A stretch of DNA of 11,457 nt, taken from contig JAQCIA010000033.1 of assembly GCA_027620105.1 (NCBI GenBank), forward strand, positions 1-11,457, read 5' to 3'. Each line of letters begins with the position of its first letter. Within the stretch, counting starts at the first letter, position 1. Of the stretch, positions 1 to 6,494 are shown piece by piece. The position numbers were made by a program, and so were the translations under genes. The DNA comes from Verrucomicrobiota bacterium (GTDB lineage Bacteria; Verrucomicrobiota; Kiritimatiellia; UBA8416; JAIOPI01). The notes below the pieces were generated by a model. The model was not told the DNA's origin. It saw only the letters and a program-made list of their open reading frames with translations, and did not search any database.

Positions 1-257
1 CGGCATCCGGCGTGAAGATCGAAATGTATGATCGCGCGGGCGGTTTGGAGAGTAGCGCGGAGGCCGGCGATTGCTTCGTGGACCGGGAGAAGGAATCGGT
101 GGTTTCGACCAACACCGTGCGCGTCACGCAGAAGGGCGTTTCCATCACGGGAACGGGTTTTGAGTGGCATGCGGGTGAGCAGTCCTTTAAGATACACAGT
201 CGGGCACGCGTGGTTTTCGTCCGCAATCCGGCTATGAAATTGTGGGATATCCCTTGA
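1..257 (+). CDS. lptC: LptC-like LPS export protein, C-terminal fragment
   Basis: Partial gene entering from the left edge; the reading frame is open from base 3 and stops with TGA at 255-257, leaving about 84 residues. LptC is the bitopic inner-membrane component of the LPS transport bridge that passes LPS from LptBFG to LptA. The visible part shows short alternating beta-strand repeats (for example TVRVTQKGVSITGTGFEW followed by FKIHSRARVVF), as in the C-terminal half of LptC/OstA-fold beta-jellyroll proteins. The identification rests partly on position: it is followed 44 bases later by lptA and then lptB, the usual lptC-lptA-lptB order. The membrane anchor would lie outside the window. Another OstA-fold protein is the main alternative. 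Confidence 0.6.
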   Translation, partial: ASGVKIEMYDRAGGLESSAEAGDCFVDREKESVVSTNTVRVTQKGVSITGTGFEWHAGEQSFKIHSRARVVFVRNPAMKLWDIP

Positions 258-301
258 TGCGGCACGGCGGGCGATCGCAAGGCAATTTCGAGGAGTTTTC
301 A

Positions 302-880
302 ATGCGTCGATGGTTTGCGGGGATGGGGATGGGCTTGATGGTGGGGCTGGCCGCGGTGGCGCCGACTGAGGCCGAATCGGTGACGGCGGACAACACGGTG
401 ATCACCTCGAAGACGCTGTCATTCGACTACAAGCGGTACGTGGCGGTCTTTGAAGGCAACGTGGTGGTGGAGGATTCCGCCATGCGCATGGAGTCCGCAC
501 GACTCAACGTGATTTTTGATGGCACGAACCAGATCAAGACCGTGGGGGCCACGGGCAACGTGCGTATTACGCATGAGGACAAGATTGCAACCTGTGATCG
601 CGCGATGTATGTGGCGCGTTCCGGCGAAGTGACGCTCACGGGGAACGCGGTGCTGACGCGCGGCGAAGACAGCGTGATGGGCGAGGCGATTACTTTCTGG
701 CTGAACGAGGACCGGATGATCTGCACGCCGGGACGCCTAATCATTGGACCACAGGATCGCACGCAGTCGGGCGGCGCGATGGGGCGGGTGATGCCGTCTG
801 CGGGTGGCACGTCGAAGGCGACAGCGCCGGCGGCGCGTCAGATCCGCGCGAGCACGCCGCCGCCAGCAAAGCGGCCCTAG
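302..880 (+). CDS. lptA: LPS transport periplasmic protein LptA (OstA family)
   Basis: Predicted periplasmic protein of 192 residues that would form the beta-jellyroll bridge carrying LPS from the inner-membrane Lpt complex to LptD in the outer membrane. I chose the ATG at 302 because a GAGGAG Shine-Dalgarno lies at 290-295 with 6-base spacing and because translation then begins with a signal peptide (MRR, then a hydrophobic Gly/Met/Ala-rich stretch to about residue 21, likely cut near TEA-ES at about 24). An in-frame GTG 60 bases upstream would put a non-signal leader in front and overlap the preceding gene. Residues about 30-155 carry repeated OstA-type strands (KTLSFDYKRYVAVFEGNV, GNVRITHEDKIATCDRAMY, GEVTLTGNAVLTRG). 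The tail after about 160 is rich in Ala, Pro, Gly and Arg and is probably disordered. It sits between lptC and lptB. Some family members in this group carry long low-complexity tails, so the tail alone is not suspicious. Confidence 0.87.
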   Translation: MRRWFAGMGMGLMVGLAAVAPTEAESVTADNTVITSKTLSFDYKRYVAVFEGNVVVEDSAMRMESARLNVIFDGTNQIKTVGATGNVRITHEDKIATCDRAMYVARSGEVTLTGNAVLTRGEDSVMGEAITFWLNEDRMICTPGRLIIGPQDRTQSGGAMGRVMPSAGGTSKATAPAARQIRASTPPPAKRP

Positions 881-911
881 GCCCGCGAGGGCGGGAACGA
901 CGCAGGCGCGC

Positions 912-1646
912 ATGTCGGAACAGGACCAACTCCTACAAGTTGAGGGATTGAAGAAATCCTACGGCGGTCGTGCCGTTGTGGGCGGGGTCGATCTACACCT
1001 AAGCCGCGGCGAGATTGTCGGCTTGCTGGGACCAAATGGCGCCGGCAAGACCACGACCTTCTACATGATCGTGGGCCTGATCCGGCCCGACAAGGGTCAA
1101 ATCCTGTACGCAGGCCAGAACATCACGCGGTTTCCGATGTACCAGCGGGCGCGGGTGGGGATCGGCTATCTGGCGCAGGAGCCTTCGGTGTTTCGCCGAA
1201 TGACGGTGGAAGACAACATCATGGCCATACTGGAGACGCTGGCGATTTCGCAGGCTGAGCGCGAGCGGCGCCTGGAGTCCCTGCTGGCGGATCTGGACTT
1301 GACCAAGCTGGCGCAGCAGAAGGCCTACACGCTGAGCGGCGGCGAACGCCGGAAGCTGGAGATCACGCGGGCCCTGGTGATGCGTCCGGCCTTGATGATG
1401 CTGGACGAGCCGTTCAGTGGCGTCGATCCGCTGGCCGTGAGTGACATTCAAAAAATCATTCTGAACCTGCGCAGTCGCGGTCTGGGCATCCTGATCACGG
1501 ATCACAATGTGCGCGAAACGCTGGCGGTGGTGGACCGGGCCTATCTGATGTACGAAGGCAAGGTCCTGCGGGAAGGGGCCAGCAATTTTCTGATCAACGA
1601 TGAAGTCAGCCGGGAGATTTATCTCGGCGAAAAATTCAGCATGTAA
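912..1646 (+). CDS. lptB: LPS export ABC transporter ATP-binding protein LptB
   Basis: Cytoplasmic ATPase of 244 residues that, with LptF and LptG, extracts LPS from the inner membrane. All ABC motifs are intact: Walker A GPNGAGKTT at 40-48, Q-loop Gln89 in YLAQEPSVFR, signature LSGGE at 141-145, Walker B LMMLDEPF at 161-168 with catalytic Glu166, and the switch His198 in ITDHN. The N-terminal LKKSYGGRAVVGGVDL and the LAQEPSVFRRMTVEDNI stretch are typical of LptB rather than of amino-acid (LivF-type) ATPases. The start at 912 matches the usual LptB N-terminus; the same frame is open further upstream to 804, but that part overlaps lptA and is Arg-rich and unlike the family. The Shine-Dalgarno is weak (a GGGCGGGA-like stretch around 890-897). 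It lies 31 bases after lptA. In Proteobacteria rpoN normally follows; here hpf follows directly. Confidence 0.95.
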   Translation: MSEQDQLLQVEGLKKSYGGRAVVGGVDLHLSRGEIVGLLGPNGAGKTTTFYMIVGLIRPDKGQILYAGQNITRFPMYQRARVGIGYLAQEPSVFRRMTVEDNIMAILETLAISQAERERRLESLLADLDLTKLAQQKAYTLSGGERRKLEITRALVMRPALMMLDEPFSGVDPLAVSDIQKIILNLRSRGLGILITDHNVRETLAVVDRAYLMYEGKVLREGASNFLINDEVSREIYLGEKFSM

Positions 1647-1692
1647 GCGAAGCCCGCGGGGCACGGTTGTCGCCGGGGATTGCATGCAACAT

Positions 1693-1699
1693 AGGAGGT
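1693..1699 (+). promoter_or_regulatory. Strong ribosome binding site of hpf
   Basis: AGGAGGT lies 4 bases before the hpf ATG at 1704 and is the strongest Shine-Dalgarno match in the window. It fixes the hpf start. A perfect 10-base palindrome, TTGCATGCAA at 1680-1689, lies immediately upstream and could form an operator half-site pair or a small stem next to this site; no function is shown by sequence alone. Confidence 0.7.
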
Positions 1700-1703
1700 A
1701 GCC

Positions 1704-2039
1704 ATGAGTGTGGAAGTAACGGCCCGACACATGGACGCGACCGCCGCCCTGCAGGATTACGCACGCCGCAAGGCCGATGGCCTGATGGCGGACTTTCCGA
1801 TCGTGGAATCCGTGCATGTCATTCTGGACGTGCAGAAGCATCGGCATATTGCTGAGCTGGTGATCCAGGCCAAGCACCGGCATCGGTCCGAAGCGGAAGA
1901 AACGGCCGACAACATGAAAGCCGCGATTGACGCCGCGGTTGAGAAATCGGAACGGCAACTGAGCCGCCTGCGCGACAAGATTCAGGACCACAAGGCGGCC
2001 ATGCGGCACACCGAAAGTGAGAAGGCGCGGGGCCTGTAA
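1704..2039 (+). CDS. hpf: Ribosome hibernation promoting factor, short form (HPF/RaiA family)
   Basis: A 111-residue ribosome-binding stress protein that would occupy the A/P site region of the 30S subunit and silence ribosomes in slow growth. The sequence has the family pattern: an N-terminal strand (EVTARHMDATAALQDYARRKADGL), a second strand and helix with His/Lys-rich basic residues (HVILDVQKHRHIAELVIQAKHRH), then the helix ETADNMKAAIDAAVEKSERQLSRLRDKI. Its length matches short HPF/YfiA forms and it lacks the roughly 60-residue C-terminal dimerisation domain of long HPF, so 100S formation by homodimerisation would not be expected from this protein alone. It starts with a strong Shine-Dalgarno and ends 2 bases before hprK. 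hpf next to lptB and PTS regulators is the classical order of the proteobacterial rpoN locus, but rpoN is missing here. Confidence 0.9.
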   Translation: MSVEVTARHMDATAALQDYARRKADGLMADFPIVESVHVILDVQKHRHIAELVIQAKHRHRSEAEETADNMKAAIDAAVEKSERQLSRLRDKIQDHKAAMRHTESEKARGL

Positions 2040-2041
2040 CG

Positions 2042-3013
2042 ATGGCCGAACAACGCAAAACGGCGGAGACACGGGTGCCGGTGTCGGCCTTTCTGAAATC
2101 CGGTGCGGAGGCACTGGAGATGGAACTGGCGGCCGGCAAGGCGGGGCTGCAACGCACCATTCAGGAGGCGGCGCTGAACCGTCCCGGGCTGGCGCTTTCC
2201 GGATTCTTTGCCTACTTCGCCCATCGTCGCGTGCAAGTTCTGGGGATGGCGGAGAACGCCTACCTGGCTTCCATGAAGCCGAGCGAGCGTGGCACGCGGC
2301 TGCGCGAATTTTTCGGGAAGAAGATTCCATGCGTGGTGGTCACGCGGCACAAGCGGATCCTGCCTGAGCTGGTGGATCTGGCGGAAGAGTTCAAGGTGCC
2401 GCTGCTGCACAGCCGTCAGATCACGATGCACTTCATCAATTCCGGCACGATCATCATGGAGAACCTGGTGGCGCCGCGCATGACCTATCAGGGCACCATG
2501 GTGGAGATCATGGGGATCGGTGTGATGATCGAAGGGAAGCCCGGGCTGGGAAAAAGCGAGACGGCACTGGGGTTGATCAAGCGCGGGCATTCGCTGGTGT
2601 CGGATGACGTTACCGCCATCCGGCTGGACAGCGCCGGTGCGATTATTGGCGCGCCCGTGAACGTGACGCGCTACCATATGGAGATTCGCGGTCTGGGCAT
2701 CATCCATGTGCCGAGCCTCTTCGGTGTCACGTCCGTGCGCAAGGAAAAGCGACTGGATTTGGTGGTCACGTTGTATGAGTCTGGCTCCATGGAAGAGCCG
2801 GACCGCAGCGGGCAAGTGCGCTTGACGCGCAGTATCCTGGGCGTCGACGTGCCGCAGGTGATGATCGGCGTTAAGCCGGGGCGGGACCTGGTGACACTGG
2901 TCGAAACGGCGGCGCTGGATTACCAGTTGCGGCGCCTGGGACATGATGCAGCCAAGGAATTGGACGAGCACCTGATGTCGCTGATGAGCGGCGGAAAGGC
3001 AGCCAGTGAGTGA
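2042..3013 (+). CDS. hprK: HPr kinase/phosphorylase HprK
   Basis: Bifunctional serine kinase/phosphorylase of 323 residues acting on HPr. The N-terminal region (about 10-140) matches the HprK N-terminal domain (RKILPELVDLAEEF-like segment, HSRQITMHFI). The C-terminal catalytic domain carries Walker A GKPGLGKS at 165-172 followed by Glu173, the acidic pair Asp188-Asp189 in SDDV, the signature EIRGLGIIHVPSLFG with Glu214 and Arg216, Arg255 in DRSG, and GRDLVTLVETAA. These sit exactly 10 residues later than the landmark residues I recall for the Lactobacillus casei enzyme (K161, S162, E163, D178, D179, E204, R206, R245). By the same offset, the position of His140 is Gln150 here (TYQGTMVEI instead of the usual xxHGxxxD), a departure at an active-site position. 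The start follows hpf by 2 bases with only a weak Shine-Dalgarno, suggesting translational coupling. The stop overlaps the HPr start, placing kinase and substrate in one transcript. Confidence 0.95.
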   Translation: MAEQRKTAETRVPVSAFLKSGAEALEMELAAGKAGLQRTIQEAALNRPGLALSGFFAYFAHRRVQVLGMAENAYLASMKPSERGTRLREFFGKKIPCVVVTRHKRILPELVDLAEEFKVPLLHSRQITMHFINSGTIIMENLVAPRMTYQGTMVEIMGIGVMIEGKPGLGKSETALGLIKRGHSLVSDDVTAIRLDSAGAIIGAPVNVTRYHMEIRGLGIIHVPSLFGVTSVRKEKRLDLVVTLYESGSMEEPDRSGQVRLTRSILGVDVPQVMIGVKPGRDLVTLVETAALDYQLRRLGHDAAKELDEHLMSLMSGGKAASE

Positions 3014-3296
3014 CGGGGCAAAGACGGCGACAAGGGTTCGCGAGGTGGTGGTGCGCAATGAGCACGGCATCCACGCGCGACCGGCGGCGCTCTTTGTGAA
3101 GATGGCGGCGCGCTTCAGTGCTGAGGTCACCGTCGAGAAGGATGGCATTGAGATCAACGGCAAGAGCATCATGGGGTTGATGACGCTGCAGGCGTCGTAC
3201 GGCTCGAAGTTGCAATTGCGCGCCCAGGGCGTGGATGCCGAGCAGGCGCTTGCTGCGCTGGCCCAGCTGTTCGAGCAGAAATTTGAAGAGGGGTGA
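3006..3296 (+). CDS. ptsH: Phosphocarrier protein HPr
   Basis: A 96-residue cytoplasmic phosphocarrier that accepts phosphate from enzyme I on a histidine and is phosphorylated on a serine by HprK. Both sites are present: His23 in NEHGIHARPA (equivalent to His15) and Ser54 in INGKSIMGLMTL (equivalent to Ser46). This argues for a true HPr and against Crh, which lacks the histidine, and against a plain NPr, which usually lacks a good HprK site. The chosen GTG start at 3006 overlaps the last 8 bases of hprK and has a GGAAAGG site at 2993-2999; it adds about 8 residues before the core. ptsI follows after 3 bases. With HprK next door, the Ser site is probably used to throttle phosphotransfer or to signal carbon/energy state; targets are not visible here. 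Confidence 0.95.
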   Translation: MSDGAKTATRVREVVVRNEHGIHARPAALFVKMAARFSAEVTVEKDGIEINGKSIMGLMTLQASYGSKLQLRAQGVDAEQALAALAQLFEQKFEEG

Positions 3297-3299
3297 GGG

Positions 3300-5120
3300 G
3301 TGTCGGCCGACGCGAGGGAACAACGCCTCCCGGTGGTGCTGCATGGCATTGGCGTTTGCCCGGGTGTGGTGATGGGGCCTGCCTTCGTTATGGCCCCGGA
3401 GGCCACCTATGTGCCTGACCGCCGCCTGCAGCCTGCCGACGTGGACCACGAGATCAGCCGGCTTGAAAAGGCCCTGATCGAAACCCGCCGCCAGCTGCGA
3501 TCCATTCAGCAAGACATGGAGAAGCGCGAGGTGCTGGTGGATTCGCGCATCCTCGACGCGCACCTGATGGTTCTGGATGACAATGCCTTCATTGAGGAAG
3601 TTGTCGGCAGGGTCCGTAAGGAACTGCGCAATGTGGAGAGCGTGGTCAAAGAGGTGGCTGATCGCTATGCGGCCGTGCTGAGTTCCCTGGATGATGCCTA
3701 CCTGCGTGAGCGCAACGTCGATGTGAAGGATGTGGCGCGGCGGTTGATACGCAATCTCACGGGCAAGACGCAGGTTTCAATCGCGGAAATGGCGCGGCAG
3801 CACATTGTGGTGGCGCAGGATCTGGTGCCGTCCGAAACGGCGCTTTTCCGGCGTGAGAAGGTGATCGGCTTCGTCACGGATTACGGCAGCGTCACGTCGC
3901 ATACGGCGGTCATGGCGCGGGCGCTGGCGATACCGGCGGTGGTGGGGTTGGGCGACATCAGCCATCGCGTGCAGATGGATGATGAGGTGCTCATCGATGG
4001 GCACAAGGGGCTGATCATCATTCATCCTTCGGCGGAGCAACTCGAGCAATATGGGCGCGTGGCGGAAGAGCGGCGCAACATCGAGCAGGGGCTGCGCGAA
4101 AACCTGCGCAGTGAGCCGGCGACGACCCCGGACGGGCGGCGCGTCACGCTGTCCGCCAACATCGAAGGACTGGACGAACTCGAAGCGGTGGCCGAGTATG
4201 GCGCCGAAGGCGTGGGGCTGTTTCGTTCGGAATATGCGTACCTGTCGGCGGATCGCCGGGCCGTGAGTGAAATGGAGCAAGCTGAGCTCTACACGCGCGT
4301 TGCGAAGCGCGTGGCACCGGCTTCGGTGATCATTCGAACGCTGGATCTTGGCGGCGACAAGCAAAGCCCGGACTTGCCCGCGCATCCCGAAGCCAATCCG
4401 TTTTTGGGGTGTCGCTCCATCCGGCTGTCGCTCCAGAATCCGGAGACTTTCAAAATCCAGTTGCGGGCCATCCTGCGCGCCAGTCAGGTTGGGAACGTCA
4501 AACTCATGTACCCCATGATCAGTGGCGTGGAGGAAGTGATCGCCGCCAACCGCCTGCTGGATGAGGCCAAAGCCGAGCTGGCGCGCGATGGGGTGCCGTT
4601 CGCGCCCGATCTGGATGTGGGCGTGATGATCGAGATTCCCAGCGCGGCACTGACGGCGGACGCGATCGCCCCGCATGTCAAATTCTTCAGTCTGGGGACG
4701 AACGACCTCGTGCAGTATACGCTGGCCGTGGATCGCATAAATGAGCGCGTGGCCTATTTGTACAAGCCGACCCATCCTGCGGTTCTCAAGCTGATTCAGC
4801 AGGCCGTCGCGGCCGGACACCGCCACGGCATCTGGGTGGGAGTTTGCGGAGAAATGGCGGCGGATCCTTTGATGACACCGTTGCTGGTGGGGCTGGGCGT
4901 CGATGAATTGAGTATGGCCCCGGCCGCAGTTCCCCTTGTGAAAGATGCCATTCGCAGCATAGACTATGCCCGCATGCAGGAAATGGCGGACGTCGCGATG
5001 GGGTGCATACTTCCTGGTGAAGTGGTGGAGCATTGTCGCCGGGTGATTGGTGCTGACGCCCCCGAGTTGCTGGCGTTGATTGGATCGCCGCCAACGGGGG
5101 AGACGCCGGCTGAAACGTGA
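3300..5120 (+). CDS. ptsI: Phosphoenolpyruvate-protein phosphotransferase (PTS enzyme I)
   Basis: A 606-residue enzyme I that takes phosphate from phosphoenolpyruvate and passes it to HPr. Landmarks in order: N-terminal GIGVCPGVVMGPAF; the HPr-binding helical region at about 50-170; the phosphohistidine domain GSVTSHTAVMARALAIPAVVG with active-site His201; the PEP-binding barrel with GLFRSEYAYL, RTLDLGGDKQ, NPFLGCRSIRL, FSLGTNDLVQYTLAVDR; and GVCGEMAADP with catalytic Cys516 (Cys502 in E. coli). All catalytic motifs look intact. It is about 30 residues longer than the usual 575, mostly as an N-terminal extension of about 10 residues and a C-terminal tail. It has no GAF (PtsP type) or HPr/EIIA fusion domain. 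The GTG at 3300 is preceded by a purine-rich GAAGAGGGG stretch and lies 3 bases after HPr, so the two are co-translated. No sugar-specific EII component accompanies it. Confidence 0.96.
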   Translation: MSADAREQRLPVVLHGIGVCPGVVMGPAFVMAPEATYVPDRRLQPADVDHEISRLEKALIETRRQLRSIQQDMEKREVLVDSRILDAHLMVLDDNAFIEEVVGRVRKELRNVESVVKEVADRYAAVLSSLDDAYLRERNVDVKDVARRLIRNLTGKTQVSIAEMARQHIVVAQDLVPSETALFRREKVIGFVTDYGSVTSHTAVMARALAIPAVVGLGDISHRVQMDDEVLIDGHKGLIIIHPSAEQLEQYGRVAEERRNIEQGLRENLRSEPATTPDGRRVTLSANIEGLDELEAVAEYGAEGVGLFRSEYAYLSADRRAVSEMEQAELYTRVAKRVAPASVIIRTLDLGGDKQSPDLPAHPEANPFLGCRSIRLSLQNPETFKIQLRAILRASQVGNVKLMYPMISGVEEVIAANRLLDEAKAELARDGVPFAPDLDVGVMIEIPSAALTADAIAPHVKFFSLGTNDLVQYTLAVDRINERVAYLYKPTHPAVLKLIQQAVAAGHRHGIWVGVCGEMAADPLMTPLLVGLGVDELSMAPAAVPLVKDAIRSIDYARMQEMADVAMGCILPGEVVEHCRRVIGADAPELLALIGSPPTGETPAET

Positions 5121-5160
5121 CGGCATCGCGGCGCGACACCAATGTTGGATGACGACACAG

Positions 5161-5182
5161 GCCACATGCCGTGCGCATGGGC
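5161..5182 (+). other. Inverted repeat in the metK leader
   Basis: The 93-base gap between ptsI and metK contains a hairpin: CATGC (5165-5169) pairs with GCATG (5175-5179) around a 5-base loop, extended by GCC (5161-5163) with GGC (5180-5182) across one bulged A. It has no T-tract, so it is not a convincing terminator. It does not cover the metK ribosome binding site near 5202-5206. I see no match to the SAM-I or SAM-II consensus here. It may be a stabilising or processing stem, or chance in GC-rich DNA. Confidence 0.3.
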
Positions 5183-5213
5183 GAGGGGCTGAACGCGAAA
5201 GAAGGAAAGAAAC

Positions 5214-6389
5214 ATGACGAAGCGAATGATATTCACGTCAGAGTCTGTCACCGAAGGACACCCCGACAAAGTGGCCGATGGCATTTCAGACGCCATTCTG
5301 GATGCGCACCTCGCGGGGGATCCGAAGTCCCGCGTGGCCTGCGAGACGCTGGTGTCGACCGGACTGGTCGTGGTGGCGGGCGAAATCACGAGCCGCCAGA
5401 CCGTGCCCTATGACGAAATCGCACGGGCCAAGATTCGCCGCATCGGCTATGTGGATGGTCGCGACGGTTTTGGGTGTGATAACTGTGCCGTGCTGGTGGC
5501 GGTGCACCGGCAATCGCCCGATATTTCCCAGGGTGTGGATGCCAAGAAGGCGGCGAACAAGTCGACCGCCGAGCAGGGCGCTGGCGATCAGGGCATGATG
5601 TTCGGTTATGCTTGTGATGAAACGCGCGAGCTGATGCCCATGCCGATCATGTATGCGCACCGGTTAACGCGCGGCCTGTCGGAGGCACGCCGTTCCGGCA
5701 AGCTCGCGTTCCTGCGTCCCGATGGGAAATCCCAGGTGTCCGTGGTGTACGAAGACGGCCTGCCCAAGCGGGTCGACACGGTGGTCGTCTCGTCGCAGCA
5801 TGACGCGGAGGTGTCCTACAAGACATTGCGCGAAGGCATCATCGAGGAAGTCATACGCAAGCAGATTCCCGCGCGATTGATGGACCGCCGCACGCGTTTT
5901 CTGATCAACCCGACGGGGCGTTTCGTGGTTGGCGGACCGCATGGTGACAGCGGATTGACGGGGCGCAAGATTATCGTGGACACGTATGGCGGTATGGGGC
6001 GACATGGCGGCGGGGCCTTTTCCGGGAAGGATCCCTCGAAGGTGGACCGCAGCGCGGCTTATATGGCGCGCTACATCGCCAAGAACGTGGTGGCGGCGGG
6101 GCTGGCCCGGCGCTGTGAAGTGCAGCTGGCCTACGCGATTGGTTTTCCGGAACCGGTTTCCGTGCTGGTCGACACCTTTGGCACGGGCACGGTGGACGAT
6201 GCGAAGCTGGAGCCGGCGGTGCGCAAGGTGTTCGGACTCAAGCCCGCGCAGATCATCAAGGAACTGGACCTGCTGCGCCCGATTTTTGAGGAAACCTCCG
6301 CATATGGGCACTTCGGACGGACGAGCAATTTGAAGTCTTTCACCTGGGAGCGCACGGACCGGACCGACGCATTGAAGCGCGCGGTCTGA
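5214..6389 (+). CDS. metK: S-adenosylmethionine synthetase
   Basis: Cytoplasmic enzyme of 391 residues making SAM from methionine and ATP with release of phosphate and diphosphate. Family motifs are present and in order: SESVTEGHPDK at 9-19 (metal/ATP-binding His16 and Asp18), QSPDISQGVD, the hexapeptide GAGDQG at 122-127, FLINPTGRFVVGGPHGDSGLTGRKIIVDTYGG, and the P-loop-like GGGAFSGKD at 265-273. The length fits the bacterial tetrameric enzyme. The ATG at 5214 has an AAGGA site at about 5202-5206 and produces the standard N-terminus. It sits 93 bases after ptsI and 105 before ahcY, so it may be transcribed with either. Its pairing with ahcY makes an activated-methyl-cycle unit: MetK makes the methyl donor and AhcY clears the product. 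I see nothing abnormal in it. Confidence 0.97.
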   Translation: MTKRMIFTSESVTEGHPDKVADGISDAILDAHLAGDPKSRVACETLVSTGLVVVAGEITSRQTVPYDEIARAKIRRIGYVDGRDGFGCDNCAVLVAVHRQSPDISQGVDAKKAANKSTAEQGAGDQGMMFGYACDETRELMPMPIMYAHRLTRGLSEARRSGKLAFLRPDGKSQVSVVYEDGLPKRVDTVVVSSQHDAEVSYKTLREGIIEEVIRKQIPARLMDRRTRFLINPTGRFVVGGPHGDSGLTGRKIIVDTYGGMGRHGGGAFSGKDPSKVDRSAAYMARYIAKNVVAAGLARRCEVQLAYAIGFPEPVSVLVDTFGTGTVDDAKLEPAVRKVFGLKPAQIIKELDLLRPIFEETSAYGHFGRTSNLKSFTWERTDRTDALKRAV

Positions 6390-6391
6390 TT

Positions 6392-6435
6392 CCGGCGCGG
6401 CAGCATCCCATCACCCCGGTGCCGAAACGCGCCGG
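6392..6435 (+). other. Long inverted repeat just after metK
   Basis: CCGGCGCG at 6392-6399 is perfectly complementary to CGCGCCGG at 6428-6435, giving an 8-base-pair GC stem that begins 2 bases after the metK stop. The enclosed 28 bases hold a further short pairing, GCA (6400-6402) with TGC (6420-6422), so the stem may extend. No T-tract follows, so a simple intrinsic terminator is unlikely; it could act as an mRNA end stabiliser or as part of a structured ahcY leader. Confidence 0.4.
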
Positions 6436-6445
6436 CTGTAATCAT

Positions 6446-6465
6446 CCGGAACGGCGGCGTTCCGG
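6446..6465 (+). promoter_or_regulatory. Hairpin upstream of ahcY, able to pair with its ribosome binding site
   Basis: CCGGAACG (6446-6453) and CGTTCCGG (6458-6465) form a perfect 8-base-pair stem with loop GCGG. It lies 29 bases before the ahcY start. The GTTCC in its 3' arm (6459-6463) can instead pair with GGAAC at 6487-6491, which overlaps the AGGAA ribosome binding site, so the two pairings exclude each other. That is what an RBS-sequestering switch would look like. I cannot match it to the known SAH (ahcY-motif) riboswitch consensus by eye, and the alternative pairing is only 5 bases, so this is a suggestion. Confidence 0.35.
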
Positions 6466-6494
6466 GCTTAACCAAAGCAGGGCATAGGAACAGC

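Noticed and set aside
242..301. Upstream GTG start for lptA
   Set aside because: It would place 20 non-signal residues before the signal peptide and overlap the previous gene; the ATG at 302 has a clear ribosome binding site.
804..911. Upstream extension of lptB to an earlier in-frame start
   Set aside because: The added 36 residues are almost only Arg, Ala and Gln, overlap the lptA coding region, and do not resemble any LptB N-terminus.
1647..1703. Remnant of rpoN between lptB and hpf
   Set aside because: The gap is only 57 bases with a palindrome and a ribosome binding site; there is no room for or trace of sigma54 sequence.
1982..3406. Long open frame on the minus strand opposite hprK and HPr (474 codons)
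   Set aside because: It lies opposite genes with intact, motif-confirmed products; its translation is His/Arg/Pro-rich with no recognisable domain, the typical mirror frame of GC-rich coding DNA.
3777..5165. Long open frame on the minus strand opposite ptsI (462 codons)
   Set aside because: Same reason: low-complexity His/Arg/Gln-rich translation, no ribosome binding site seen, fully antisense to a complete enzyme I.
5121..5213. SAM riboswitch upstream of metK
   Set aside because: I looked for the SAM-I and SAM-II core elements and saw none; only a short bulged hairpin is present. A covariance-model search would settle it.
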